Both the position numbers and the translations under genes were made by a program. Below, piece by piece: positions 1-8,537 of a stretch of 64,000 bases of DNA. The stretch covers positions 2,702,001 through 2,766,000 of the forward strand of contig LR743504.1 in the NCBI GenBank assembly GCA_902712845.1, written 5' to 3'. The stretch comes from Methylobacterium bullatum. GTDB taxonomy: Bacteria > Pseudomonadota > Alphaproteobacteria > Rhizobiales > Beijerinckiaceae. Within the stretch, counting starts at the first letter, position 1, and each line of letters opens with the position of its first letter. A model generated the notes under the pieces. The model saw only the letters and a program-made list of their open reading frames with translations. It was not told the DNA's origin and ran no database searches.

Positions 1-2
1 GC

Positions 3-545
3 ACGCCGCAGACGGAGATGAAGCGCTTCGACCTGATGCACCAGATCAACACGCGCGGAACCTACATGGTCTCGAAACACGCGATCCCCTATCTCGAGAA
101 GGCGCCAAACCCGCATATCCTCATGCTGTCGCCGCCCCTCGACATGGCGGAGAAGTGGTTTGCGCCGCATCTCGCCTACACCATGGCCAAGTTCGGCATG
201 TCCCTCTGCGTGCTCGGCCTCGCCGGCGAACTGCGTCGCCAGGGCATCGCCGTCAACGCCCTGTGGCCGCGCACCACCATCGCCACGGCGGCAGTACGCA
301 ACCTCCTCGGCGGCGAGGCGCTGATCCAGGCGAGCCGGACACCGGAGATCGTCGCCGATGCGGCCCATGCCCTGTTTCTGAAACCGTCCCGCGAGGTCAC
401 CGGCCGCTTCCTCATCGACGACAGCTTCCTCGCCGAGCAAGGTGTCACGGACTTCACACAATACCGCGTCACACCCGGCATACCCCTTGCGCCGGACTTC
501 TTCGTGCCGGATGCGAACACACCGCCTTCCGGGGCCCTCGCCTGA
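3..545 (+). CDS. SDR family oxidoreductase, 5' truncated by window edge
   Basis: This is the C-terminal part of a short-chain dehydrogenase/reductase. The frame is open to the first bases, so the N-terminal TGxxxGIG nucleotide-binding motif lies outside the window. Visible are the conserved Asn of an N-x-R-G-T-Y segment, an L-S-P-P-L strand end, the catalytic Y-x-x-x-K (YTMAK) and the V-N-A-L-W-P-R-T loop. This combination resembles the HSDL2-like branch of SDRs. It would reduce or oxidise a carbonyl/alcohol with NAD(P); the substrate cannot be read from the sequence. The downstream CorA-type gene starts 10 bases after the stop, so co-transcription is likely. Family is secure, function generic. 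Confidence 0.88.
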   Translation, partial: TPQTEMKRFDLMHQINTRGTYMVSKHAIPYLEKAPNPHILMLSPPLDMAEKWFAPHLAYTMAKFGMSLCVLGLAGELRRQGIAVNALWPRTTIATAAVRNLLGGEALIQASRTPEIVADAAHALFLKPSREVTGRFLIDDSFLAEQGVTDFTQYRVTPGIPLAPDFFVPDANTPPSGALA

Positions 546-555
546 GACGTAAAGC

Positions 556-1560
556 GTGATTTTCATCCATCAGCCGATCGCCGGCCCCGGGCACATCCTG
601 CTCGACCGCCGTCCCCTCGAACTGCAGGACCCCATTCCCGACGAGACCGTCTGGCTCGACATGATCCGCCCGACGCGGGAGGAAGACCTCAAGGTCGAGG
701 CCTTCATGGGCATCTCGGTGCCGACCCGCGAGGAGATGAAGGACATCGAGCCCTCCGAGCTCCTCTACGTGGAGGACGGGGCGCGCTACATGACAGGCCG
801 GGTGCTGAGCAAGGTCAGCGACGCCGACGAGCCGGGGCTGGCCGGCATTACCTTCATCCTGCGCGGCAACCGCCTCGTGACGGTGCGCTACGAGGAGCCC
901 CAGGCCTTCCGCATGTACACCCAGCGGGCCGGACGCTCGACGGGGAACGGACCCTCGGCCGCGCCCTCCGGGGAGACGATCCTCGCCGGGCTGATCGAGA
1001 CCGTGATCGACCGGGCGGCGGACGTGCTTCAGCTCCAGGGCGAGCGGATCGACCGGCTCTCGGGCAAGATCTTCGAGGAGAAGGCGGACCCATCGGCCCG
1101 CAACACCGCCCTGCAGGACACGCTGCGAGCGCTCGGACGCCTGGGCGACCTGATCTCGAAGCAGCGCGAGAGCCTGGTCTCCATGGAGCGCATCCTGCTC
1201 TCGCTCTCGGCGACTTACCGCACCACCAAGGCGCCGCGAGAGTTGCGCGAGGACGTACGCTCGACCCTGCGCGATCTGCAATCGCTGGAAGAGCACGCGA
1301 CCTTCCTATCCTCAAAAATCCAGTTCCTCCTCGACGCGACGCTGGGCCTCGTCAACCTCGAGCAGAACAACATCATCAAGCTGTTTTCGGTGATGGCGGT
1401 GGTGTTCATGCCGCCGACCCTCATCGCCTCGATCTACGGCATGAACTTCAAGGCGATGCCCGAGCTCGACTGGAACTTCGGCTATCCCATGGCCGTGGTG
1501 ATGATGGTGGTGGCCGCCGTACTGCCTTACGTTTTCTTCCGTTGGAAGAAATGGTTGTAG
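556..1560 (+). CDS. CorA-family magnesium/cobalt transporter
   Basis: A 334-residue protein from a GTG start 10 bases after the preceding stop. CorA proteins are pentameric inner-membrane channels for Mg2+ and other divalent cations, with a large cytoplasmic N-terminal funnel and two C-terminal helices. Here the N-terminal 230 or so residues are charged and helical. The first membrane helix ends in the signature Y-G-M-N (Gly-Met-Asn at about 295-297), followed by a short acidic loop (PELDW) and a second helix ending in a basic tail (RWKKWL). Length and motif order fit the family. Metal specificity is not decided by sequence; the family also includes Zn2+ exporters such as ZntB. Confidence 0.93.
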   Translation: MIFIHQPIAGPGHILLDRRPLELQDPIPDETVWLDMIRPTREEDLKVEAFMGISVPTREEMKDIEPSELLYVEDGARYMTGRVLSKVSDADEPGLAGITFILRGNRLVTVRYEEPQAFRMYTQRAGRSTGNGPSAAPSGETILAGLIETVIDRAADVLQLQGERIDRLSGKIFEEKADPSARNTALQDTLRALGRLGDLISKQRESLVSMERILLSLSATYRTTKAPRELREDVRSTLRDLQSLEEHATFLSSKIQFLLDATLGLVNLEQNNIIKLFSVMAVVFMPPTLIASIYGMNFKAMPELDWNFGYPMAVVMMVVAAVLPYVFFRWKKWL

Positions 1561-1645
1561 GCTAGGATGGACCTCGCGCGCCCCCGGCCCCTCGGCACCG
1601 CTCATCGGGCTCGTCCTGCAATGGCCCGCCGGCGAAAGTAACGAC

Positions 1646-2407
1646 ATGTGCGGTCGTTTTCTCATCCAGCAGGATCCGAACGTCTTCCGGTCGTTCTACG
1701 GTTATCCCGAGCAGCCGAATTTCCCGGCGCGCTACAACGTGGCGCCGACGCAGCCGGTACCGATCGTGCTGGCGGAGCGCGGGGAGCGGAATTTCCGGCT
1801 CATGCGCTGGGGCTTCCTGCCGGGCTGGCTGAAGGATCCGAAGGGCTTTCCGCTCATCATCAACGCACGCGTCGAGACGGTGCAGGAGAAGGCGACGTTC
1901 CGGGGGGCCATCCGCCACCGCCGCTGTGTCTTCCTCGCCGACGGCTTCTACGAATGGCGCCGGGAGGGAACCGGCAAGGCCATGACACGCACGCCCTACA
2001 TGATCCGTCGGGCGGACGGGGCGCCGATGGCTCTCGCGGGTGTGTGGGAGAACTGGCTCGGGGCCGACGGGTCCGAGATCGATACCGCCGCCATCGTCAC
2101 CACGGGCGCCAACGGCACCATGGCGGCGATCCACGACCGGATGCCGGCCATCCTCCCGCCCGAGGCCATCGCGCCCTGGCTCGACCATCTCGGCACGGAG
2201 CCGCGCGATGCGGTCTCGCTATGCCGGCCATGCCCCGACGAATGGCTGACCCTCGACGTGGTGAGCGCGCGGGTCAACGATGCGCGCAACGAAGGCGCGG
2301 ACCTCGCCGTCCCGGTCGGCCGGGCCAGACCGGAGACGGTCTCGGACATTCCGCCGGAGGAGCGCCCGTTATCCAGCGACGAGGACGCTCAAGGGACGCT
2401 GTTCTGA
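1646..2407 (+). CDS. SOS response-associated peptidase (SRAP/YedK/HMCES family)
   Basis: A 253-residue SRAP-domain protein. Members shield abasic sites in single-stranded DNA by forming a thiazolidine crosslink through Cys2, exposed once the initiator Met is removed. The protein begins M-C-G-R-F, which fixes the start at ATG 1646. Other signatures are the N-A-R-x-E segment, the F-Y-E-W motif and the H-x-R-M-P-x-I-L motif carrying the active-site His. The C-terminal tail of about 40 residues is polar and variable. It stands alone between CorA and a convergent small gene, and no LexA-type operator was identified. Confidence 0.95.
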   Translation: MCGRFLIQQDPNVFRSFYGYPEQPNFPARYNVAPTQPVPIVLAERGERNFRLMRWGFLPGWLKDPKGFPLIINARVETVQEKATFRGAIRHRRCVFLADGFYEWRREGTGKAMTRTPYMIRRADGAPMALAGVWENWLGADGSEIDTAAIVTTGANGTMAAIHDRMPAILPPEAIAPWLDHLGTEPRDAVSLCRPCPDEWLTLDVVSARVNDARNEGADLAVPVGRARPETVSDIPPEERPLSSDEDAQGTLF

Positions 2408-2424
2408 ACGAAGGGCGAAGGCGC

Positions 2425-2673
2425 TCAGGGTTGGGGGCGGGACGAGGCACGCTCGTCGGCTCCGCGACGAAAATCGGCGTAGACGTCGAGGAGCGCCCAG
2501 CCGGCGGTCAGCAGGGAGAAGCCGGCGACGGCCGTGACGATGGCTGCGGAAACCAGCAGCTTGGCGGTGAAGACGTCCACGACGAAGAATCCTGAATGGG
2601 GGTGCGACTTGGCTCCTCCCAACATGGCGATGGCGATCCACGCCGGCCATGGGATGTCGAGCGCGGCTGCCAT
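2425..2673 (-). CDS. Small hypothetical membrane protein
   Basis: An 82-residue ORF from ATG 2673; a GTG at 2745 in the same frame would add 24 low-complexity residues. It shows two hydrophobic stretches: a short one near residues 8-20, and a clear membrane helix at about 35-58 (rich in Leu, Val, Ala). A charged tail (DFRRGADERASS) follows. No family was recognised. It lies directly downstream of the RlmD-like methyltransferase gene on the same strand, so it could be the last gene of that operon. It is convergent with the SRAP gene. Coding status is moderate because high-GC DNA gives spurious ORFs, but the clean helix argues for a real gene. Confidence 0.45.
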   Translation of the reverse strand: MAAALDIPWPAWIAIAMLGGAKSHPHSGFFVVDVFTAKLLVSAAIVTAVAGFSLLTAGWALLDVYADFRRGADERASSRPQP

Positions 2674-2745
2674 GACATCGCAGAGCCCTGCCGCGTGCCG
2701 CAGCGCACCGCGCCCTAAAGACGAGGCGGGCCAGGAGGCTGGCAC

Positions 2746-4026
2746 CTACCTCAGCGAAGGCCTGCGCTTGGCCACGTCCTTCCGGAACACGCCCACCATT
2801 TCGAGATGGCTCGAATACTTGAACTGATCGACGGGGACGACCCGTTCGAGGCGGTAGCCGCCCTCGATCAGGATCGCCGCATCGCGCGCGAACGAACCGA
2901 TGTCGCAGGCGACGCCGACGACCAGAGGCACTTTCGATTCCGCGATGCGCTTGGCCTGGGCCTGGGCTCCGGCGCGCGGCGGATCGAACACAACGGCGTC
3001 GAAGGTCTCGAGTTCGATGGGCAAGAGCGGCCGGCGGAAGAGGTCGCGGGTCTCGCTCGTGATCCGGCGCAGGCCGCGCGTGGCACGAAACGCCCGGTCG
3101 AGGCTGGCAATCGCCGCCGCCTCGCCCTCCACCGCATGGACATCGCGCGTGCGGGCCATGGCGAGGGTGAACGGGCCGGCCCCGGAGAACAGGTCGACCA
3201 CGCGCTTCACGCGCTTGTCGAGGGCGGAGACCACGAGTTCGGCGAGCATAGCCTCGCCCGCTTCCGTCGCCTGCAGGAAGCCCCCCGGCGGCGGCACGAG
3301 ACGGGTTTCGCCGGTGGTGATCGCGGGCGCGCGGCGCTCCACCACGATGTCGCCGTGCAGGGACAGGCGCGCGAGGTCGAGTTCGCCCGCGAGCCGCACC
3401 AGCGTGGCGCGCAATCCCTCGCTCACTGGGCCGTGCCCGCGCAGGTCCACGTCGAGACCGGCTTCGGTGGCGGTGAAGGCGACGTCGAGGGGCTTGCGGC
3501 CATGGCCGAGGGGAGCGCTGAGCGCCCGCGCGACGGCCGGCGCCCGGTGGAGCTGCTCGACGGTGATGGGGCAATGGTCGATGGCCACGAGGGCGTGGCT
3601 GCGCGCCTCCATCAACCCGGCGACGCCCTTGCCTTCGATCTCGCGCACGTGGAGCGTCAGCCGGCGGCGGCCCGACCCATGGGCATCGCGCGCGGGCTCG
3701 CACGGCACGTCGATTCCGGCCTGGGCCAGTCCCTGCGCGAGGTTGCCCCGCTTCCAGGCGGCGTAGGGCTCGGGCGCGAGATGCTGGATCGCGCAGCCTC
3801 CGCAGGTTCCGAAATAGCCGCAGAACGGGTCGATCCGATCCGGCGAGGGCGTTTCCACCGCGACGAGGGACACGCGCGGGCCGTCCTTGCGGATCGAGAC
3901 GCGCTCGCCGGGCAGGGCGTAGGGGACGATGGTGCCGTCCGTCGCCATGCCGTCGCCGCGCTGCCCGAGGCGCGCGATCTCGACGGTGCGAAGGGTCTGT
4001 TGTTCGGTCATGGTCGTGTCCGTCAT
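2746..4026 (-). CDS. Class I SAM-dependent RNA methyltransferase, RlmD/TrmA-like (uracil-5)
   Basis: A 426-residue RNA m5U methyltransferase. The N-terminus carries a TRAM-like beta-barrel (residues about 12-58). Cys69, Cys75 and Cys78 in C-x5-C-x-x-C, plus Cys152, are the expected 4Fe-4S ligands of the RumA/RlmD group. The C-terminal Rossmann domain has the SAM motif D-L-F-S-G-A-G-P-F, a D-P-P-R-A-G loop, and the catalytic nucleophile Cys374 in V-A-C-D-I-G-S-F-A-R-D. The usual family form around this Cys is S-C-N-P, so A-C-D-I is a variant but keeps the Cys. The ATG overlaps the tlyA stop by 4 bases, which supports this start and translational coupling. The target is probably 23S rRNA, not provable from sequence. 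Confidence 0.9.
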   Translation of the reverse strand: MTDTTMTEQQTLRTVEIARLGQRGDGMATDGTIVPYALPGERVSIRKDGPRVSLVAVETPSPDRIDPFCGYFGTCGGCAIQHLAPEPYAAWKRGNLAQGLAQAGIDVPCEPARDAHGSGRRRLTLHVREIEGKGVAGLMEARSHALVAIDHCPITVEQLHRAPAVARALSAPLGHGRKPLDVAFTATEAGLDVDLRGHGPVSEGLRATLVRLAGELDLARLSLHGDIVVERRAPAITTGETRLVPPPGGFLQATEAGEAMLAELVVSALDKRVKRVVDLFSGAGPFTLAMARTRDVHAVEGEAAAIASLDRAFRATRGLRRITSETRDLFRRPLLPIELETFDAVVFDPPRAGAQAQAKRIAESKVPLVVGVACDIGSFARDAAILIEGGYRLERVVPVDQFKYSSHLEMVGVFRKDVAKRRPSLR

Positions 4027-4769
4027 GGGCGCACCGTCGAGCGTGCCCCGATGAGGAACTCGCGATTGCCGTCGCCACCGGCGACAGGGGAGGGGATGAG
4101 GCCGAGGACCGACAGGCCGAGATCGGCGACGAGGTTCGTCACCTCCTCGCAGACCGCCTGGTGGACGGCCTCGTCGCGCACGATGCCGCCGCGCCCGACC
4201 CGGTCGCGCCCCGCCTCGAACTGAGGCTTGATCAAGGCCGCCAGGGCCGCATCGGGGGCCATGAGCGGTACGATTGCGGGCAGGACAAGGCGAAGGGCGA
4301 TGAAGCTGACATCGATCGCCACCAGGGACGGCGCGCGGGGGATCGCCGCCGCATCGAGGCCACGTACGTCCCGGCCTTCGAGGCTGGTCACGCGGGGATC
4401 GCCGCGCAGGGAGGCATGCAGCTGGTCGCGGCCGACATCGACGGCATAGACGTGCCCAGCACCGGCTCTCAGCAGCACGTCGGTGAAGCCGCCGGTGGAC
4501 GCGCCGACATCGAGGCAGACGAGCCCGGCCGGGTCGAAGCCGAACGCGTCCAGCGCGGCCTGCAGCTTCAGCCCGCCGCGTGAGACGAAGGGGTGGGGCG
4601 CGCTCGCCACGATCCGCGCCCGAGGGTCGAGCCTGTCGGAGGCGCGGGTCACGGGGCGGTCGTCGGCGGTGACGAGGCCCGCCTCGATCGCCGCCTGGGC
4701 CCTCGCCCGGCTCTCGAAATGGCCTCCCTCGACCAGGAGCCGATCGGCCCTCACCCGGTCCACCGTCAT
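4023..4769 (-). CDS. tlyA: TlyA family rRNA (cytidine-2'-O)-methyltransferase
   Basis: A 248-residue protein with an N-terminal S4 RNA-binding domain (about residues 5-60, starting R-A-D-R-L-L-V-E-G) joined to an FtsJ-like SAM domain. The start of the catalytic part (SRGGLKL), the SAM loop D-V-G-A-S-T-G-G-F-T-D and the K-P-Q-F-E segment are all standard for TlyA, which 2'-O-methylates cytidines in rRNA. Older annotations call these hemolysin A. Length is normal. It heads a minus-strand pair with the RlmD-like gene (4-base overlap), so two rRNA modification enzymes are co-expressed. Confidence 0.93.
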   Translation of the reverse strand: MTVDRVRADRLLVEGGHFESRARAQAAIEAGLVTADDRPVTRASDRLDPRARIVASAPHPFVSRGGLKLQAALDAFGFDPAGLVCLDVGASTGGFTDVLLRAGAGHVYAVDVGRDQLHASLRGDPRVTSLEGRDVRGLDAAAIPRAPSLVAIDVSFIALRLVLPAIVPLMAPDAALAALIKPQFEAGRDRVGRGGIVRDEAVHQAVCEEVTNLVADLGLSVLGLIPSPVAGGDGNREFLIGARSTVRP

Positions 4770-4979
4770 CGAACCCTTAACATCCCCTGCCTATGGTCCC
4801 GTGCCCCAGATCGGGGCCCGGCCGGCCAGGCCACCCCGTCCCAGCTACGGGAATTCTCGGGTTTGTCCATCCGGGCAACGACATGGCCCGCTTGCGCGCC
4901 CGTCGAAGCCCATGGATGATCCACATCCGGTCCTCGGGCGTTGGCGCCCGTCATACCGGATCATAGAACAGGACGATCG

Positions 4980-6527
4980 ATGGGTACCCCGAGGGAAGTC
5001 GAGCTGAAGCTGGATTGCGGCGCCGCGGAACTGGCGGAGCTGGCGCGCCACCCGCTGCTTGCCGTCGAGCAGCCGACGGAGGCCGAATTCCTGTCCGCCA
5101 CCTATTACGATACGGCCGACCGGGCGCTTCACCGCAAGGGGATGACCTTGCGGGTTCGCCGGCATGGGGAGCGCCACGTCCAGACGGTGAAGGCCGCCTC
5201 CTCGGCGGCCGGCCTGTTCGACCGCTCGGAATGGGAATGGGCCGTGGACGGCCCGACCCCGGACCTGTCGCTCCTCGAGGATACGCCGGTCCCGGACGTG
5301 CTCGGCAGCGCATCCTCGCCGAACCTCGCCGCTGTCGTCACCACCATCATCGAGCGCACCACCCGGGCCGTCGCCCATGGACACTCGCGCATTTCGGCGA
5401 CCCTCGACCAGGGGCGGGTGGAGACGCCCGTGGGCGACGCGCCCATCTGGGAACTCGAACTCGAACTGATCGAGGGCGATCCGGCGGACCTGTTCTCCCT
5501 GGCGCAGAGCCTCGCGGAGAGCGTGCCGCTGCGTCTCGGCGTCCTGTCGAAGAGCGAGCGCGGTTTCAGGATCCTCGGCGAGACCCTGCGGCGCCCGAGC
5601 AAGGCCGGAGCGGTCAAGCTCGACCGGGACGCTTCGGCGGCCACGGCCTTTCGCACCATCGCCGTCGCCTGCCTGACCCATCTTCGGCTCAACGAGGATG
5701 TCTTCCTCAAGACGCGCGACCCGGAAGGGCTGCACCAGATCCGCGTCGCCCTGCGGCGGCTGCGCTCGGCCTTCACCCTGTTCAAGCCGATTCTCGTGAG
5801 CGATCCCGGCGCCACGACCCTGCGCGAGGAGATCAAGCGCGTCACCGAGCCGTTCGGGCACGCCCGCAACCTCGATGTCTTCCTCAGCGAGACCCTGGCC
5901 GACGAGATGGCGCGGAGACCGGAGGAGGCGGGGCTCGACGATCTGCGAATCCGCCTCGAAGCCGAGCGGGATCGCGCCTACGGGACCGTCTTTACGATCC
6001 TGGAATCGCAAGCCTGGCGCAGCCTGATCCTCGATCTGTCCGCCTGGATCGAGACCGGGCCGTGGCGCGGCAATGCGAGGCGAGAGGCGGTCTCCGCCCG
6101 CGACCATGCCGAAGCCATGCTCGACAAGGCCCGCCGGCGCATCCGCAAGCGCGGCCGCCATCTCCAGCGCCTCGATGCAGAGGCCCGCCACGAGGTGCGC
6201 ATCGAAGCCAAGAAGTTGCGCTACGGCGCGGAATTCTTCGCCTCGCTCTATACGGAGAAGAAGGCGCAGAAGCGCCACAAGGCGTTCGTCTCGGCCCTCT
6301 CGGACCTGCAGGATCATCTCGGCGCGCTCAACGACCTCGCCACCGCCCATTCGGTCCTTGCGAGCCTGGCCTCCACCGGCACGGGCGAGACCGCCGATGG
6401 CGACGGGCGGGCGCTGTTCGCCGCCGGCCTCACCGCCGCCGACGGAGAAGCCCGCACCAACGATCTGCTCAAGGCGGCGGAGAAGGCACACGAGGAACTG
6501 CTTGACGTGAAACCGTTCTGGCGCTGA
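4980..6527 (+). CDS. CYTH and CHAD domain-containing protein (putative inorganic triphosphatase)
   Basis: A 515-residue two-domain protein. The CYTH domain (about residues 1-205) opens with the E-V-E-L-K-L motif (ExExK), which binds metal and triphosphate. The CHAD domain (about 225-505) is helical and rich in conserved His/Arg/Lys (LHQIRVALRRLRSA, EARHEVRIEAKKLRYG), typical of polyphosphate-binding CHAD modules. ATG 4980 is preferred over an upstream TTG at 4941 because an AGGA-type ribosome site precedes it and the ExExK motif follows within a few residues. CYTH-CHAD proteins are usually triphosphatases or polyphosphate-granule proteins; which applies here is unknown. Divergent from tlyA across about 210 bases. 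Confidence 0.92.
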   Translation: MGTPREVELKLDCGAAELAELARHPLLAVEQPTEAEFLSATYYDTADRALHRKGMTLRVRRHGERHVQTVKAASSAAGLFDRSEWEWAVDGPTPDLSLLEDTPVPDVLGSASSPNLAAVVTTIIERTTRAVAHGHSRISATLDQGRVETPVGDAPIWELELELIEGDPADLFSLAQSLAESVPLRLGVLSKSERGFRILGETLRRPSKAGAVKLDRDASAATAFRTIAVACLTHLRLNEDVFLKTRDPEGLHQIRVALRRLRSAFTLFKPILVSDPGATTLREEIKRVTEPFGHARNLDVFLSETLADEMARRPEEAGLDDLRIRLEAERDRAYGTVFTILESQAWRSLILDLSAWIETGPWRGNARREAVSARDHAEAMLDKARRRIRKRGRHLQRLDAEARHEVRIEAKKLRYGAEFFASLYTEKKAQKRHKAFVSALSDLQDHLGALNDLATAHSVLASLASTGTGETADGDGRALFAAGLTAADGEARTNDLLKAAEKAHEELLDVKPFWR

Positions 6528-6653
6528 AACGCGGCGTCAGACCAGACGGTGATGCGTGAACCTCGTCACCGTCTGCCCGCGCGCCTCCGCGGCGGCGGGA
6601 ATCCGCCGATCGCGCCGAGGAGGACCATCGGTCGGGATCAGCGTCGCTCGGTC

Positions 6654-7469
6654 TCAATCACCGCGCACGCTCAGGGCATAGAGGGTGATCGCGGCGGCGT
6701 TCGAGACGTTGATGCTGCGGATCTCGCCGCTGAACGGAATGCGGGCGAGGACGTCGCAATTGTCCCGCGTGCGCTGGCGCAGGCCCTTGCCCTCGGCACC
6801 GAGCACGATCACCGCGGGCCGCTTCGGCCCGACGGAATCGAGGGTGGCCTCTCCCTCCGAATCGAGACCGATGCGGGTGAAGCCGCGCTTGCCCAGATCG
6901 ATGAGCGCATCCGACAGGTTGCGTACGATCACGAGGGGAACGTGTTCGAGCCCGCCCGATGCGGATTTGGCGAGCACGCCCGTGGCCGTGGGCGAATGCC
7001 GCGCCGTGGTGATGATCCCCGCGACGCCGAAAGCCGCGGCGGTGCGGACGATGGCACCGACATTGTGCGGGTCGGTGATCTGGTCGAGCGCCAGCAGCAG
7101 CGCATCGTCCGGCAGGTCGTCGAGATCCGGGCCGGGGAGGGGATCGGCTTCGAGATAGAGGCCCTGATGCACGGCATCCGCCCCGAGCAGGGCGTTGATC
7201 GCGTTGGGGCGCACCAGTTCGGCGTCGATCCGGAGTTGGCCGAGTTCCTCGGTCAGGCGCGCCAGGGCGTTCTCGGTGGCGAGCAGCCGATGCAGGCCGC
7301 GCCCCTCGTTCGCCAGCGCCTGCGACACCGGGTGCCAGCCGTAGAGCACGACGTGATCGCCGCTTGACCCGCGTGGCCCGGAGGAGGGCGGACCATGACG
7401 AAACCGGTCGCGTTGGCCACCGGGGCGGCCGGTGCGGGGTCCGCCCGGCCCGTCGCGTCGCGTATTCAT
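6654..7469 (-). CDS. TrmH/SpoU-family RNA 2'-O-methyltransferase (RlmB-like)
   Basis: A 271-residue SPOUT methyltransferase. A Gly/Arg-rich N-terminal tail of about 40 residues precedes a SpoU substrate-binding domain (starting H-V-V-L-Y-G-W-H-P-V) and the trefoil-knot catalytic domain. The three SpoU motifs are visible: D-P-H-N-V-G-A-I-V-R-T, the L-G-A-E-G-K-G-L loop, and S-I-N-V-S-N-A-A-A near the C-terminus. The family methylates a ribose 2'-OH in rRNA or tRNA, and RlmB modifies 23S G2251. The start at the M-N-T-R-R Met is preferred over a GTG 35 codons upstream that adds unconserved sequence. It is divergent from tRNA-Glu. Confidence 0.9.
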   Translation of the reverse strand: MNTRRDGPGGPRTGRPGGQRDRFRHGPPSSGPRGSSGDHVVLYGWHPVSQALANEGRGLHRLLATENALARLTEELGQLRIDAELVRPNAINALLGADAVHQGLYLEADPLPGPDLDDLPDDALLLALDQITDPHNVGAIVRTAAAFGVAGIITTARHSPTATGVLAKSASGGLEHVPLVIVRNLSDALIDLGKRGFTRIGLDSEGEATLDSVGPKRPAVIVLGAEGKGLRQRTRDNCDVLARIPFSGEIRSINVSNAAAITLYALSVRGD

Positions 7470-7624
7470 GGTGTGATCCACTGTCTGACGGCACGATCGA
7501 AACGCCGCACCGATGCTGAGCAGCGACAAAGCGACCGCCATGCCGTTCGTCAAGCGTGAAACACCGCGAAACACCGGTTGCCCTGCCGGGAGAAGCCGCC
7601 TATAGAACCCTCGCTCTCGAGCAA

Positions 7625-7699
7625 GCGCCCTTCGTCTATCGGTTAGGACGTCAGCCTTTCACGCTGAAAAGGCGGGTTCGACTCCCGCAGGGCGCGCCA
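7625..7699 (+). tRNA. tRNA-Glu (TTC)
   Basis: A full cloverleaf can be drawn over 75 nt including an encoded CCA. The acceptor stem is GCGCCCT paired with AGGGCGC. The anticodon stem TCAGC/GCTGA carries the loop CTTTCAC, giving anticodon TTC. The T arm contains GGTTCGACTCC. It closely resembles other bacterial tRNA-Glu genes. No integrase or duplicated 3' end is seen downstream, so it is not an obvious integration site here. Confidence 0.97.
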
Positions 7700-8112
7700 A
7701 CACCTTCAAATGCTCGGGCATTTCGAAGTCTGTTGGCGCAGCGGCGGTCTGGCTTTCACGCTCTCATCGATGCCAACCGACGATGACGAGCCGATCGGCC
7801 GCAACTCTCGATGGCTGCGCGAGCGCTCCTTCAGGGCTGTCAATTCAGGTTAACGGCAAAGACCTGCTCGTTACTGCGCCTGAAATTTTTTATCCCCTCT
7901 GCGTCATTCCGGGTCGCCGACGCTGTCAGGTTGGAAACGCATGGCGGTTCTGGATTCCCGGCTCCGCTGTGCGGACCCGGAATGACCGAGATGTGTCCGT
8001 GACTGTCTCGCCCGACCGTATTGACCTGAGTTCGGTGCCCTGATCACTCCTTCGGATGTCCCACACGCGCTTGATGCGTCCGATATCGACGCCGGACGGC
8101 TGGTCCGCAATC
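7700..8112. other. Intergenic region with one palindromic repeat
   Basis: A 413-bp stretch between tRNA-Glu and the stop of the small gene at 8113. Short ORFs here lack a ribosome site and protein-like composition. The only structure found is the inverted repeat at 7903-7986, listed separately. Confidence 0.6.
7903..7986. repeat. REP-like palindromic element (perfect 13-bp arms)
   Basis: GTCATTCCGGGTC at 7903-7915 is the exact reverse complement of GACCCGGAATGAC at 7974-7986, with about 58 bp between. The shape and the CATTCCGGG core resemble dispersed intergenic palindromes common in Rhizobiales genomes. Only one copy was found in this window, so its repeat nature is inferred. Confidence 0.6.
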
Positions 8113-8337
8113 TCACATCAGTTCGAGCTCGCGGGAGACGTCGGTCAGATAGAAGGCGATCCGGCGAGCCGCGTCCGGTTCGTGGCAGGCGACGGTGAAG
8201 CCGACGCTGAGCACGTTCCCTTTGTAAAAGGCGATCAGGGACTCGGCCTTCAACGCCACCTCGCGCTCCGTGGCCGCGACGAGGATCCGGGTTCCATCGG
8301 GGGCGAAGATATCGACACGATACGGGGCTGTTGTCAT
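8113..8337 (-). CDS. Small hypothetical protein
   Basis: A 74-residue ORF. ATG 8337 follows a good ribosome site (GGAAC about 7 bases upstream), chosen over an in-frame start at 8478 that adds 47 unconvincing residues. The protein looks folded and soluble: an opening strand (YRVDIFAPDGTRILVAA), a helix (TEREVALKAESLIAFYKG), another strand (NVLSVGFTVACH) and a closing amphipathic helix. No family was recognised. It lies on the same strand as, and downstream of, the NepR-EcfG fusion gene with a 200-bp gap, so it could be an independent unit. Confidence 0.6.
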   Translation of the reverse strand: MTTAPYRVDIFAPDGTRILVAATEREVALKAESLIAFYKGNVLSVGFTVACHEPDAARRIAFYLTDVSRELELM

Positions 8338-8537
8338 CGGCGTTCCTTCGACCGATTTCATGAAACGGCGAATGGAACAGAACGCCGACCCTGCCAAAAG
8401 GTATCCATCGACATCGGCGACGATGTCCAGGGTGAAGTGCCGATTACCGAAATTGCCTCGGGGTCCAGACCGCTCCATCCTTCTGCGCGGTATCTACCCC
8501 GGGGCGACCTATCGATCGGCGTCCCACCCCATCGACG

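Noticed and set aside
1312..1665. A minus-strand ORF with a run of six histidines
   Set aside because: The His run comes from repeated GTG/ATG codons for Val/Met in the membrane helix of the CorA-type gene on the other strand.
7625..8112. tRNA-Glu as attachment site of an integrated element
   Set aside because: No integrase and no repeat of the tRNA 3' end were seen downstream.
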